Part shown: positions 9,087-16,235 of the stretch, in pieces | How the letters are laid out: the number at the start of each line of letters is the position of its first letter | Position numbering within the stretch: the first letter of the stretch is position 1 | From: Streptomyces sp. NBC_00250 | Lineage (GTDB): Bacteria > Actinomycetota > Actinomycetes > Streptomycetales > Streptomycetaceae | Assembly (NCBI RefSeq): GCF_036192275.1 | Contig: NZ_CP108088.1 | Span: 682,001-746,000 of the forward strand | Direction: 5' to 3' | DNA length: 64,000 nt | Notes under the pieces: model-generated | What the model saw: the letters and a program-made list of their open reading frames with translations, nothing else | What the model was told of the DNA's origin: nothing | The model's database searches: none | Position numbers and translations under genes: made by a program

Positions 9087-9257
9087 TCAGGCCGAGCAGG
9101 AGGTGGTGCTGGTGGTGGAGCTGCAGGTCGAGGTCGAGCTGGTGCTGGTGGAACCGGCAAGGACGACCTCGCTGGCGTCCGAGTAGTCCGAGATCTCGAA
9201 CGTCTCGGCCTCGAGCTCCAGGATCTCGTCGGCGAGCGTGCTCAGGTCCTTGTTCAT
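9087..9257 (-). CDS. Thiazolylpeptide-type RiPP precursor peptide
   Basis: A 56-residue peptide. The acidic leader (ILELEAETFEISDYSDASE, residues 12-30) carries the ETFEISDY element known from thiopeptide leaders. After VVLAG the core, residues 36-56, has 10 Ser, 8 Thr, 2 Cys (45 and 54) and a final Ala, so 20 of 21 residues can be dehydrated or cyclised. A strong GAGGAGG Shine-Dalgarno sits 5 nt upstream of the chosen ATG; an in-frame extension to 9317 lacks this. It is transcribed alone, facing the biosynthetic genes. The cleavage site and product are unknown; the family assignment is by leader resemblance. Confidence 0.85.
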   Translation of the reverse strand: MNKDLSTLADEILELEAETFEISDYSDASEVVLAGSTSTSSTSTCSSTTSTTSCSA

Positions 9258-9410
9258 GGCGCCTCCTCGTGACCACGGTCCCGAACGGGACCGCCCGGGG
9301 GTGTGTACGTCTCCCATTCCACCGCCGCCCGCTCACCGTTCGGCATGTCTCCCGCACGCACATCGCTGGCACGCGACGCCAGCGGCGCGCCTCCTCCCCT
9401 CTGGAGCCCT

Positions 9411-10718
9411 GTGAACCAGTCCGAATCCCTCGGCCCCGCCGCGGCGAGCCGACCCGATCCCCTCCACCCCGTCCTCGCCTCGGCCGGGGAGGCACTGCGT
9501 CCCGCCCTCACCCTCTACCTGGACGTCCACCGGACCCCGGAGCCTTCCGGCGAGGAGCGCCGCACGGCCGGGCTCTTCGCCGACCGACTCGCCGCCCTGG
9601 GCCTTGATGTCACCCGGGGCATCGGGGGCCACGGCGTGGTCGGCGTCCTGCGCAACGGCGAGGGCCCCCGGGTGTACCTGCGGGCCGAACTGGACGCCCT
9701 GCCCCTGGAGGAGCGGACCGGGCTGCCGTACGCGAGCGGGAACGGCGCCATGCACGCCTGCGGCCACGATCTCCACCTCGCCGCCGCGGCCGGTACGGCC
9801 GACGTGCTGGCCCGCGCCGCGGCTCACTGGCGGGGCACCCTCGTCGTCCTCGGCCAGCCGGCCGAGGAGACCCTGACGGGTGCGCGCGCGATGCTGGAGG
9901 ACGGCCTGTACGAGCGGTTCGGCCGACCGGACGTCGTGCTCGCCCAGCACGCGGCGCCGCTGCCGGCGGGCATGGTCGCGCACGGCACGCCTCACATCCC
10001 GATGACCGCGGCGAGCACCGCCCTCGACGTCGTCCTGCACGGGCGCGGCGGTCACGCCGGAACCCCCCACCTCACCGTGGACCCCGTCGTCACGGCGGCG
10101 GCCGTGATCACCCGGCTGCAGACGATCGTCTCCCGCGAGAGCGCTCCGTCGGACCAGCTCACGCTCACCGTCGGCACGCTGCGGGCGGGCACGGCGGTGA
10201 ACGTGGTGCCGGACACGGCGGAGCTGGGCATCGGACTGCGGGCCCTCACGGACGCCTCTCTCGACCGCGCGCTCGCGGCGGTGGAGCGCATCGTCCGGGC
10301 CGAGTGCGCCGCCTCCGCCTGTCCCCGCGAACCCGACGTCTCGACCGTCTCCCGTGCTCCTGCCCTGTTCGGCGATCCGGCCGCGACCCGGGCGGTCCGG
10401 GCCGCCCACACCGCCCTCTACGGCCCCGCCCGGGTGGCCGACTGGCCGCCGTCCCTGGCTTCGGAGGACTTCCCGCTGTACGGGGGCGCGGGCGTCGCCC
10501 TCCACGGAGAGAAGGACGTTCCCCTCGTCTACTGGATGCTCGGCACCGCGAGCCCCCGCCAGTGGGCGGCCTCGGCCGGCCGGCTCCCGCCCAACCACTC
10601 CCCGCTCTTCGCACCGGACGTGCGTACGGCCCTGCCGCCGGCCATCACCGCCCTGACAGCGGCGGCGCTGAACCGGCTGGCAGGGCAGCGGACACCCGAC
10701 GGAGCTCTCAGGGATTGA
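9411..10718 (+). CDS. M20-family amidohydrolase/peptidase
   Basis: A 435-residue zinc hydrolase of the M20D type (aminoacylase or IAA-amino-acid hydrolase-like). Metal-ligand motifs are visible: MHACGHDLH near residue 119, GQPAEE, GRGGHAGTPH for the lid-domain segment, and a C-terminal NHSP. The GTG start is preceded by GGAG; an upstream in-frame ATG at 9303 would add 36 residues unlike the family and reach into the precursor promoter. It diverges from the precursor gene, so it may trim or deactivate the RiPP, or be unrelated. The last 11 nt overlap the convergent DUF1684 gene. Confidence 0.85.
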   Translation: MNQSESLGPAAASRPDPLHPVLASAGEALRPALTLYLDVHRTPEPSGEERRTAGLFADRLAALGLDVTRGIGGHGVVGVLRNGEGPRVYLRAELDALPLEERTGLPYASGNGAMHACGHDLHLAAAAGTADVLARAAAHWRGTLVVLGQPAEETLTGARAMLEDGLYERFGRPDVVLAQHAAPLPAGMVAHGTPHIPMTAASTALDVVLHGRGGHAGTPHLTVDPVVTAAAVITRLQTIVSRESAPSDQLTLTVGTLRAGTAVNVVPDTAELGIGLRALTDASLDRALAAVERIVRAECAASACPREPDVSTVSRAPALFGDPAATRAVRAAHTALYGPARVADWPPSLASEDFPLYGGAGVALHGEKDVPLVYWMLGTASPRQWAASAGRLPPNHSPLFAPDVRTALPPAITALTAAALNRLAGQRTPDGALRD

Positions 10719-11565
10719 TCGGGCCGCGCTCGTGGGGGATCTTCTCCCCGGCCTCGACGGCGAGGGGAAGGCGGTTCTCGGCGGGCGGCAGCGGGCAGGT
10801 CGCGAAGTCGGTGTACGCGCAGGGCAGGTTGGTGGCCCGGTTGAAGTCGACGACCACCTCGCCGTCGGGTCCGGGTGCCTCGATCCGCAGGTTGCGGTTG
10901 GCCGCGTACGTGGTGACGCCCGAGGTCGCGTCGGTGAACAGCACCGTGAAGGTGCCGGGCGTGTGTCCGTTGAACGCGGTCAGGCTCAGCTCCCGGCCGT
11001 CGAGCCGGAAGTCGATCCGGCCCGGCGCGTCGTAGACGTGCCGCAGCCCCTCGACGGAGGCGCCGACGGTGGTCGGCTGCGGCTCGGGGAAGGGGACGTA
11101 CCGGCCGGTGACGACCCATCGCGGATCGGGCGTGTACGCGGGAGTTCCGGCGAAGGCCACCCGCAGCGGGTGGCCGGGGTGCCTCGGCCGGACCACGTCG
11201 TGGCCGCCGCGCTTGGCGACCTCGATGACGATGTCGCCCCAGACCGCGTCGACGCCGCCGCGCTCGGGGATGACGCCGAAGACGTGCCGTCCCCGGACGA
11301 CGGTGCCGTCGACGACGAGTTCCGCCCCCTCGTCGAGCTCGACGGTGACGCCGTCGGGTCCGGTCGACCAGACTCCGGGGGCGTCGGGGACGCGCTGCGG
11401 CTCGTCGGTGAGCCAGTGGAGTCCGGTGATGGCGAGGAACCCGTGCTCGGCGGCGAGCCGGGCGTCCTTGTCGCGGTGCCACTCCTCCCACTCGGCGACG
11501 AAGGCCTGCACACCGCTGTCGGTGTCGGCCTCGGCTGTGGGAACGGGGGCGTTACGCGTGGTCAT
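10708..11565 (-). CDS. DUF1684 family protein
   Basis: A 285-residue cytosolic protein of the DUF1684 family. Recognisable blocks are EWEEWHRDKDARLAAEHGFL near the N-terminus, the central RWVVTGRYVPFPEP, and the C-terminal DFNRATNLPCAYTDFATCPLP. The biochemical role of the family is not established. The start ATG is preceded by AGGAGGACTC. The gene lies about 170 nt downstream of a 22-codon leader peptide, so its expression may be attenuated. Its 3' end overlaps the M20 hydrolase gene by 11 nt on the opposite strand. Confidence 0.85.
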   Translation of the reverse strand: MTTRNAPVPTAEADTDSGVQAFVAEWEEWHRDKDARLAAEHGFLAITGLHWLTDEPQRVPDAPGVWSTGPDGVTVELDEGAELVVDGTVVRGRHVFGVIPERGGVDAVWGDIVIEVAKRGGHDVVRPRHPGHPLRVAFAGTPAYTPDPRWVVTGRYVPFPEPQPTTVGASVEGLRHVYDAPGRIDFRLDGRELSLTAFNGHTPGTFTVLFTDATSGVTTYAANRNLRIEAPGPDGEVVVDFNRATNLPCAYTDFATCPLPPAENRLPLAVEAGEKIPHERGPINP

Positions 11566-11710
11566 GAGTCCTCCTGATGTCGTCTGCGCATCGCATGCGG
11601 GGCGTGCACCGGAGGCCACTCGCGCCCGCCCGTGCCGACGGGGCCCGGAAGGGCGGCCGGTGGGTGACGCTCAGGGGGTGACGGGGACGCGGCGGTCGCA
11701 CGGACGACGG

Positions 11711-11744
11711 CCGGCTGCCGGGACGAGGGCCTCGGGTCAGCCGG
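11711..11744 (-). promoter_or_regulatory. Possible attenuator hairpin over leader-peptide stop
   Basis: The inverted repeat CCGGCTG (11711-11717) / CAGCCGG (11738-11744) encloses further GC-rich complementarity and covers the stop codon of the leader peptide at 11737-11739. A ribosome stalled at the C-terminal Cys codon would prevent it from folding. Inference from position and pairing only. Confidence 0.4.
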
Positions 11745-11805
11745 AACAGGCCGTGGTCGTGACGCGCACGTAGTCCACGTGTCGGCGCATCACGAGCAGG
11801 GTCAT
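11737..11805 (-). CDS. Putative 22-residue leader peptide (uORF)
   Basis: A short ORF encoding MTLLVMRRHVDYVRVTTTAC plus Ser-Gly. The MRRHVD...RV..TAC pattern matches the small actinobacterial leader peptides (usually of the form RRHVDL-x-RV-x-SAxC) found in the 5' region of sulphur- and cysteine-related genes and annotated as putative leader peptides. The Cys codon is third from the end, as in cysteine-sensing attenuators. It lies 171 nt upstream of the DUF1684 gene on the same strand, with a hairpin over its stop codon and an inverted repeat about 30 nt upstream. Cysteine sensing is an inference. Confidence 0.65.
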   Translation of the reverse strand: MTLLVMRRHVDYVRVTTTACSG

Positions 11806-11835
11806 ACGGCCAGCAAAGCACAACTTCCCGGCCCT

Positions 11836-11850
11836 GGTGAAAGGTTCACC
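11836..11850. promoter_or_regulatory. Inverted repeat upstream of leader peptide
   Basis: GGTGAA-N3-TTCACC, a perfect 6-bp inverted repeat 31 nt upstream of the leader-peptide start, in the promoter region of the leader/DUF1684 unit. It may be an operator; no matching regulator is identified. Confidence 0.45.
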
Positions 11851-11890
11851 GAATTGGACGGCGCGGTGGAGCTGCGGAGCTACAGGTGCA

Positions 11891-11930
11891 CGGGTGTACG
11901 GGTGTACGGGTGTACGGGTGTACGGGTGTG
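11891..11930. repeat. Tandem 8-bp repeat, 5 copies
   Basis: Five consecutive copies of CGGGTGTA (the last ending in G) lie in the noncoding stretch between the leader peptide and the chitinase 3' end. No gene was found in this stretch. Slippage-prone minisatellite of unknown role. Confidence 0.9.
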
Positions 11931-12047
11931 AGGATGACGCAGATGCTCTCCGCCTCGAAGGCGGCGGGGTCGGTGACCGCGACGCCGTGGCGCCGCGGCC
12001 TCCCCGGAAAGGATCCGCCGGGCCGGGCGGGACTCTCCTGACACGAC

Positions 12048-13106
12048 CTAGCGCCCTTGGAGCGCCTTGACGTTGTCGCCGAAGGTCCAGCCCTTCGACC
12101 CGTCCCAGTTCGCCGACCAGGTCATCAGGCCCTTGAGCGCCCCGCCGTAGTGGTTCCATGCCTGGGCCACGAGCGACGGCGCCATGTGACCGCCGCCCGC
12201 GCCCGGCTGGGCGGGCAGGCCGGGGACCTGCTTGTCGTAGGGCACCCGGATGGTGGTGCCCTGGATCACGAGGCCCCGGTTCAGACAGTCGGTCTGCGCG
12301 ACGAACCCGGCGACGGTGCCCGCGGAGTAGGAGTCGCCCGAGCATCCGTACATGCTGCCGTTGTAGTACTGCATGTTGAGCCACCACAGGCGTCCGTTGT
12401 CGGCGTACTTCTTGACGATCGGCAGGTACGCGCCCCAGATCGAGCCGTAGGCGACGCTGCCACCGGTGACGTAGGCGGTCTCCGGTGCCATCGTCAGTCC
12501 GAACCCGGCGGGCATCCGGGCGAGGACGCCGTCGATGATGTACACCAGGTTGGCCTGCGACGCGGACAGGGTGCCGATGCTGCCGCTGCCGACAAGACCG
12601 GTCTCGATGTCGATGTCGATCCCGTCGAAGTTGTACGTCTTCAGGATGGGCACGACGGTCGCGATGAACCGGTCCGCGACGGCACGGGAGTTGAGGTCGA
12701 TTCCCGCGGCGGCGCCGCCGATCGACATGAGGAGCGTCGCTCCGGCCGCCTTGGCGTTGCACATCTGCGCCGGGGTGGAGACGCGGACGGTGTTGTCCAT
12801 GCCGTCCTCCCACAGCACCGTCCCGTCCGAACGGATCACGGGGAACGCGGCGTTGATGACGTTGTAGCCGTGGGCCGCGAAGCGGGGGTCGTCGATGGGC
12901 GCCCAACCGAAGGGCGGGTGAACGCCGTTGGCCGCGCCGTCCCAGTTCTCCCAGTACCCCTGGAGCACCTTTCCGGCGGGCTTGGGCTTGAGGGCACAGG
13001 TGTCCGCGGCGGCGGCGGACGGGGTGGCGGTGGCGGTGAGGGCGGCGGCCGCGAGCAGGGCGGCGAGACCCGCTCCGAGGACGCGGGCGATACGAGAGCC
13101 TGGCAT
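12048..13106 (-). CDS. Secreted GH18 chitinase
   Basis: A 352-residue protein. Residues 1-34 form an Ala-rich signal peptide ending ATPSAAAA, followed by a single GH18 barrel with no separate chitin-binding module. The catalytic signature DGIDIDIE spans 161-168, with Glu168 as acid/base, and SIGG (strand 3) and the late WSANWD motif also fit. It should hydrolyse chitin outside the cell. The ATG is preceded by CAGGAGC. A DasR-like box lies about 65 nt upstream of the start, fitting control by N-acetylglucosamine. Confidence 0.93.
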   Translation of the reverse strand: MPGSRIARVLGAGLAALLAAAALTATATPSAAAADTCALKPKPAGKVLQGYWENWDGAANGVHPPFGWAPIDDPRFAAHGYNVINAAFPVIRSDGTVLWEDGMDNTVRVSTPAQMCNAKAAGATLLMSIGGAAAGIDLNSRAVADRFIATVVPILKTYNFDGIDIDIETGLVGSGSIGTLSASQANLVYIIDGVLARMPAGFGLTMAPETAYVTGGSVAYGSIWGAYLPIVKKYADNGRLWWLNMQYYNGSMYGCSGDSYSAGTVAGFVAQTDCLNRGLVIQGTTIRVPYDKQVPGLPAQPGAGGGHMAPSLVAQAWNHYGGALKGLMTWSANWDGSKGWTFGDNVKALQGR

Positions 13107-13170
13107 GCGTGCTCCTGGGGACGTGGGGGGATGGTCCTGGGCATGGCGCGCGCTCCAGCAGACCGTAGGT

Positions 13171-13182
13171 TGGTCCAGACCA
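13171..13182. promoter_or_regulatory. DasR-responsive element (dre) of chitinase
   Basis: TGGTCCAGACCA matches the dre core TGGTCTAGACCA at 11 of 12 positions and sits in the chitinase promoter region. DasR, the GntR-type N-acetylglucosamine regulator of Streptomyces, represses many chitinase genes through such sites. Confidence 0.75.
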
Positions 13183-13219
13183 TTCGTCAACCACCCTTGC
13201 GTACACCGGTGTTGCTCCC

Positions 13220-14098
13220 CTACCGCTCCACGGCATGCAGGGCCCGCAGCAGATGTCGCAGCACCGGGCCCGGCGGACCCGGCCGTACGGCGAGCGACGT
13301 GCTCACGGCGAGGTCGGTGAGCGGCCGGACGGCCACCCGGGGCACCGACGGCACTCCGCGCACCTCGTAGAAGAGGGTCCACGAGGGCGCCCGCGCCGTG
13401 CCGATCGCGGCGAGGGTGGCCCTGAGATCGGTGAACGGCGGCCCCGGCACCGGTCCGGACCCGGCGGCAGCGTGCAGGGCGCCGGTGACCAGCTCGTGGA
13501 AGGGAGGGTTGCCCCCGGGCGCGAGCCGGAGCGGGAGGCAGGCCAGTTGCTCCAGACGGAGCGCCTGCTCGGCCGCGAGCGGGTGGCTCTCCGGCAGAGC
13601 CACGTACAGCGGATCGTTCCACAGCAGCAGCAGTTCGAGACCGGGCGCCCTCGGCACCGCCCGGACCAGGGCCGCGTCCAGCTCTCCGGCACGCACCGCC
13701 GCCAGTCGGCGGACGACCGGCAGCCTGTGCAGACGTACCTGCAGGTGCGGTGCGCCGGTGGCGAGTTCACCCAGGACTCGGTCGATCCGGTCGCCCGGTC
13801 CGTTGACGGCGGCGAGGCGCAGGATCCCGTCGTCACCGGCCGTGACGTCGGCGGCCACGCGCGACGTCTGCTCGGCGGCCGCGAGTACGGCACGGGCCTC
13901 GGGCAACAGCCGCTCACCCGCGCCGGAGAGGCCGACACGCCGGGTGGTGCGCTCGAAGAGCACCACGCCCCACTCGCGTTCGAGCCGCCGGATCTGCTGA
14001 CTGACCGCCGACTGGACGATGCCGAGGCTCTCGGCGGCCTTCCCGAAGCCGCCCTCCTCGGCCACGGCCACGAAGTACCGCAGCTGGCGCAGCTCCAT
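13220..14098 (-). CDS. LysR-family transcriptional regulator
   Basis: A 292-residue LTTR. The N-terminal winged helix is clear: MELRQLRYFVAVAEEGGFGK, then SAVSQQIRRLEREWGVVLFE for the recognition helix and wing. An effector-binding domain with two Rossmann-like lobes follows from about residue 90. I start at the ATG of MELRQL because the family begins there; an upstream in-frame start at 14134 adds 12 residues. It diverges from the cupin gene, with a T-N11-A-type palindrome between them, so the cupin gene is its likely target. Confidence 0.9.
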   Translation of the reverse strand: MELRQLRYFVAVAEEGGFGKAAESLGIVQSAVSQQIRRLEREWGVVLFERTTRRVGLSGAGERLLPEARAVLAAAEQTSRVAADVTAGDDGILRLAAVNGPGDRIDRVLGELATGAPHLQVRLHRLPVVRRLAAVRAGELDAALVRAVPRAPGLELLLLWNDPLYVALPESHPLAAEQALRLEQLACLPLRLAPGGNPPFHELVTGALHAAAGSGPVPGPPFTDLRATLAAIGTARAPSWTLFYEVRGVPSVPRVAVRPLTDLAVSTSLAVRPGPPGPVLRHLLRALHAVER

Positions 14099-14135
14099 GA
14101 GGCTTCCGCCCCTCTCGTTCCTCGTACGGCCCATT

Positions 14136-14152
14136 CATCACGAACGGTGATG
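14136..14152. promoter_or_regulatory. LysR-type operator palindrome
   Basis: CATCAC-gaacg-GTGATG, a perfect 6-bp inverted repeat with 5-nt spacer. Inside it ATCAC...GTGAT fits the T-N11-A rule for LTTR boxes. It lies between the divergent LysR and cupin genes. Confidence 0.6.
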
Positions 14153-14244
14153 TCCGTCCTCGACAACCGCCTGTGGTGCGACACGTCTTCCCGGTCTCGA
14201 ATGGAACCCGACACCGGAGATCCATGACGAAGGAGCGAGGAACG

Positions 14245-14700
14245 ATGTCCGAGATCAGAACGGCGCTGGTGGTACGTCCCGGAGAGGCCGAGGAGATACG
14301 ACTCCCGCACGGCGGCGGGTTCCACCTCCTGGCCGACGCGGGCGACACGGCGGGCGCGCTGGGCGCCAATCGTCTCGTCCTCGGCGAGGGCGCCGACGGC
14401 GCCCGGCCGCACTACCACGCCCTGTCGACCGAGCTGTTCTACGTGCTCGACGGCTCCGCGCGGTTCACCCTGGACGGCCGTACGACGACCGTGGCCGCCG
14501 GCGGGCTGGTCTCCGTACCGCCCAGGGTGCCGCATTCCTTCGGTGCCGCTCCCGGCTCGACCGCGGAACTGCTCGTGGTCCTGACGCCGGGCGTCGCCCG
14601 CTTCGGCTACTTCCGGTCCCTGGGCCGCATCCAGCAAGGCCTGGAGACCTTCGACGACCTCCTGTCCCGGCAGGACCACTACGACGTGCACTTCCTGTGA
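14245..14700 (+). CDS. Cupin-domain protein
   Basis: A 151-residue single-domain cupin. RPHYHALSTELFYVLDGSAR (about residues 53-72) provides the first cupin motif with two His and a Glu for metal binding, and VPPRVPHSFGA forms the second motif. The ATG is preceded by GGAGCGAGG; an in-frame ATG at 14224 is less well placed. Such small cupins can be dioxygenases, isomerases or binding proteins, and the substrate cannot be told. Likely regulated by the divergent LysR protein. Confidence 0.85.
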   Translation: MSEIRTALVVRPGEAEEIRLPHGGGFHLLADAGDTAGALGANRLVLGEGADGARPHYHALSTELFYVLDGSARFTLDGRTTTVAAGGLVSVPPRVPHSFGAAPGSTAELLVVLTPGVARFGYFRSLGRIQQGLETFDDLLSRQDHYDVHFL

Positions 14701-14764
14701 CACCGCGCGGCCGCCTCAAGCCGCGCGCGACCTCAGGCCAGGTGCAGAGGCAAGCCGGACGGAG

Positions 14765-14836
14765 CCGTCGGACCGCATGGATCCGTCAGACCGTGCGAAG
14801 CCGTCAGACCGTGCGAAGCCGTCAGGCCGTGTGAAG
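14765..14836. repeat. 18-bp tandem repeat reaching into protease stop
   Basis: Four units of about 18 bp. Units two and three (14783-14800 and 14801-14818) are identical CCGTCAGACCGTGCGAAG; units one and four are degenerate. The fourth overlaps the last codons of the protease gene on the other strand. Confidence 0.85.
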
Positions 14837-15964
14837 CGTCAGGCCATAGCGGGCGAGAATCTCGTTCACGGGCTGGAACCAGGTCTCGCCGCCGGACGAG
14901 CAGTTGCCCCAGCCGCCGGACGTGACGCCCTGGGCCTGGTCCCCGCTGATGAACGCGCCACCGGAGTCACCGCCCTCCGCGCACACGCTGGTCTTCGTCA
15001 TCTGGTGGACGGCGCCCTGGCTGTAGTTCACGGTCTCGTTCTTGGCCAGGACGGTGCCGCAGTGCCACTTGGTCGTGGACCCCGAGCGGCAGATCGAGGC
15101 TCCCACCGGCGCCTCGGCGGAGCCCCGGACGAGCCGGTCCGACACCGTCCCCCAGCCGAGCACGACGGGCACCGTCCACCAGCCGCTGTGGATGCTCACG
15201 TACGCGTAGTCGTTCCCGGGGAACGAGGAGCCCTGGAAGGTCCCCATGGCGGATCCGTCCCAGCCCCGGACCGCGGCACCGGCCCCGCCGCAATGCCCCG
15301 CCGTGACGAAGCCGCCGTGGACGGAGAAGCCTATGGAGCAGCGGACGTTGCCGGTGTAGTACGGATCGCCGCCGACGGTTCCGGCGGCGTACGTACGGGG
15401 TGCGGTCGCCGTTTCGGCGACGGTGACGGGACCGGCCTCGCGAGCCCGCTCGACGAAGGCACGTACGGCGGGGGCGTTCCGGTCGGCGTGGACGACGGTG
15501 ACGACGACGCTGTTGGCGCGGGGGTCGACGTGCCAGCCGGCGACACCTGCGGGGGCGGTACGGGCATCGAGCCGGGCCTTGGCGCGGTCGAGCGCGCCGG
15601 CACTGTGCCGGACGAGCCGGGTGTCGGCGCCGAGCGCCCTGACCTCCGCCTCCTCGTCGCGGTCGGTGAGGGCGACGACGAGCCGCCCGGTGCGGGCGTC
15701 GAACCAGGCACCGCCGTAGGAGCCCCCCGCGGTCTTCCTCGCCTCGGACTCCACGCGGGCCGCGGCACGTTCGGCCGTCAGTCGCTCCTCGGCCTGCTGC
15801 GCGGTGAGCCCGAGGTCCTGACGCATGGCGTCGAGGAGGCCCGTCGAGGCGGCGGGTTCGGCAACGGCGGGGACGGCGCTCGCGGATGCGGCCTGCGCGG
15901 CGCCGAGTCCGACGGTGAGCAAGAGGGCCGCGGCGGCGGCGCGCAGGGCGGAAGTGCGTTTCAC
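14822..15964 (-). CDS. Secreted alpha-lytic-type serine protease (S1E, streptogrisin-like)
   Basis: A 380-residue preproprotein. It has a signal peptide (about 1-30) and an alpha-lytic-type pro-region (about 40-190) with the characteristic GLTAQQAEERL start. The protease domain carries His224 in TAGHC, Asp252 in GNDYAYV and Ser334 in GGDSGG. Cys pairs flank His224 and Ser334. The mature enzyme is extracellular and the pro-region acts as a folding chaperone. The GTG start is preceded by AGGAGG. A LacI-type palindrome lies 32 nt upstream of the start. Confidence 0.93.
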   Translation of the reverse strand: MKRTSALRAAAAALLLTVGLGAAQAASASAVPAVAEPAASTGLLDAMRQDLGLTAQQAEERLTAERAAARVESEARKTAGGSYGGAWFDARTGRLVVALTDRDEEAEVRALGADTRLVRHSAGALDRAKARLDARTAPAGVAGWHVDPRANSVVVTVVHADRNAPAVRAFVERAREAGPVTVAETATAPRTYAAGTVGGDPYYTGNVRCSIGFSVHGGFVTAGHCGGAGAAVRGWDGSAMGTFQGSSFPGNDYAYVSIHSGWWTVPVVLGWGTVSDRLVRGSAEAPVGASICRSGSTTKWHCGTVLAKNETVNYSQGAVHQMTKTSVCAEGGDSGGAFISGDQAQGVTSGGWGNCSSGGETWFQPVNEILARYGLTLHTA

Positions 15965-15995
15965 AGGAGCCTCCTGTAGTGGGGGGAGCAGGCAC

Positions 15996-16009
15996 TGAGA
16001 GCGCTCTCA
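15996..16009. promoter_or_regulatory. LacI-family (CebR-like) operator
   Basis: TGAGAGCGCTCTCA, a perfect 14-bp palindrome differing from the CebR box TGGGAGCGCTCCCA by one symmetric change. It lies just upstream of the protease start and within reach of the divergent kinase promoter, suggesting carbohydrate-linked repression. Confidence 0.6.
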
Positions 16010-16048
16010 AGCAAGCGCGGGAGTCACGGTAGCGAGACCTCACTTGTC

Positions 16049-16060
16049 AGGTCCATACCA
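16049..16060. promoter_or_regulatory. Weak DasR-like site
   Basis: AGGTCCATACCA matches the dre core TGGTCTAGACCA at 9 of 12 positions in the protease/kinase intergenic region. Chance occurrence cannot be excluded. Confidence 0.25.
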
Positions 16061-16130
16061 TGCACCGAATTCCGGCCAGAGGTCGGAGCCGCCGAACGTC
16101 CGCGCCGGAACCGCCGAACGTTCGCAATCA

Positions 16131-16151
16131 CTTGCTGAAAACGACTGCAAG
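16131..16151. promoter_or_regulatory. Possible MalR-like operator of kinase gene
   Basis: CTTGCTG-N7-CTGCAAG, a near-perfect inverted repeat in unusually AT-containing DNA about 85 nt upstream of the PfkB gene. CTTGCAG/CTGCAAG arms are typical of LacI-family sugar regulators of the MalR/AglR type in Streptomyces. Confidence 0.45.
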
Positions 16152-16235
16152 ATCTTGCCGACCGGCTTCATCGGCTGCTTGACTCACCAGCGATCACCGG
16201 CAGTTGAACCGTCCCCGCGCACGAGAGGAACATCG

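Noticed and set aside
11552..11821. 89-residue frame on - over the leader region
   Set aside because: Arg/Pro-rich, no ribosome-binding site, overlaps the better-supported leader peptide and the start of the DUF1684 gene.
12057..13370. 437-residue frame on + opposite the chitinase
   Set aside because: Val/Gly/Asp-rich shadow frame with no motif; GH18 motifs are intact on -.
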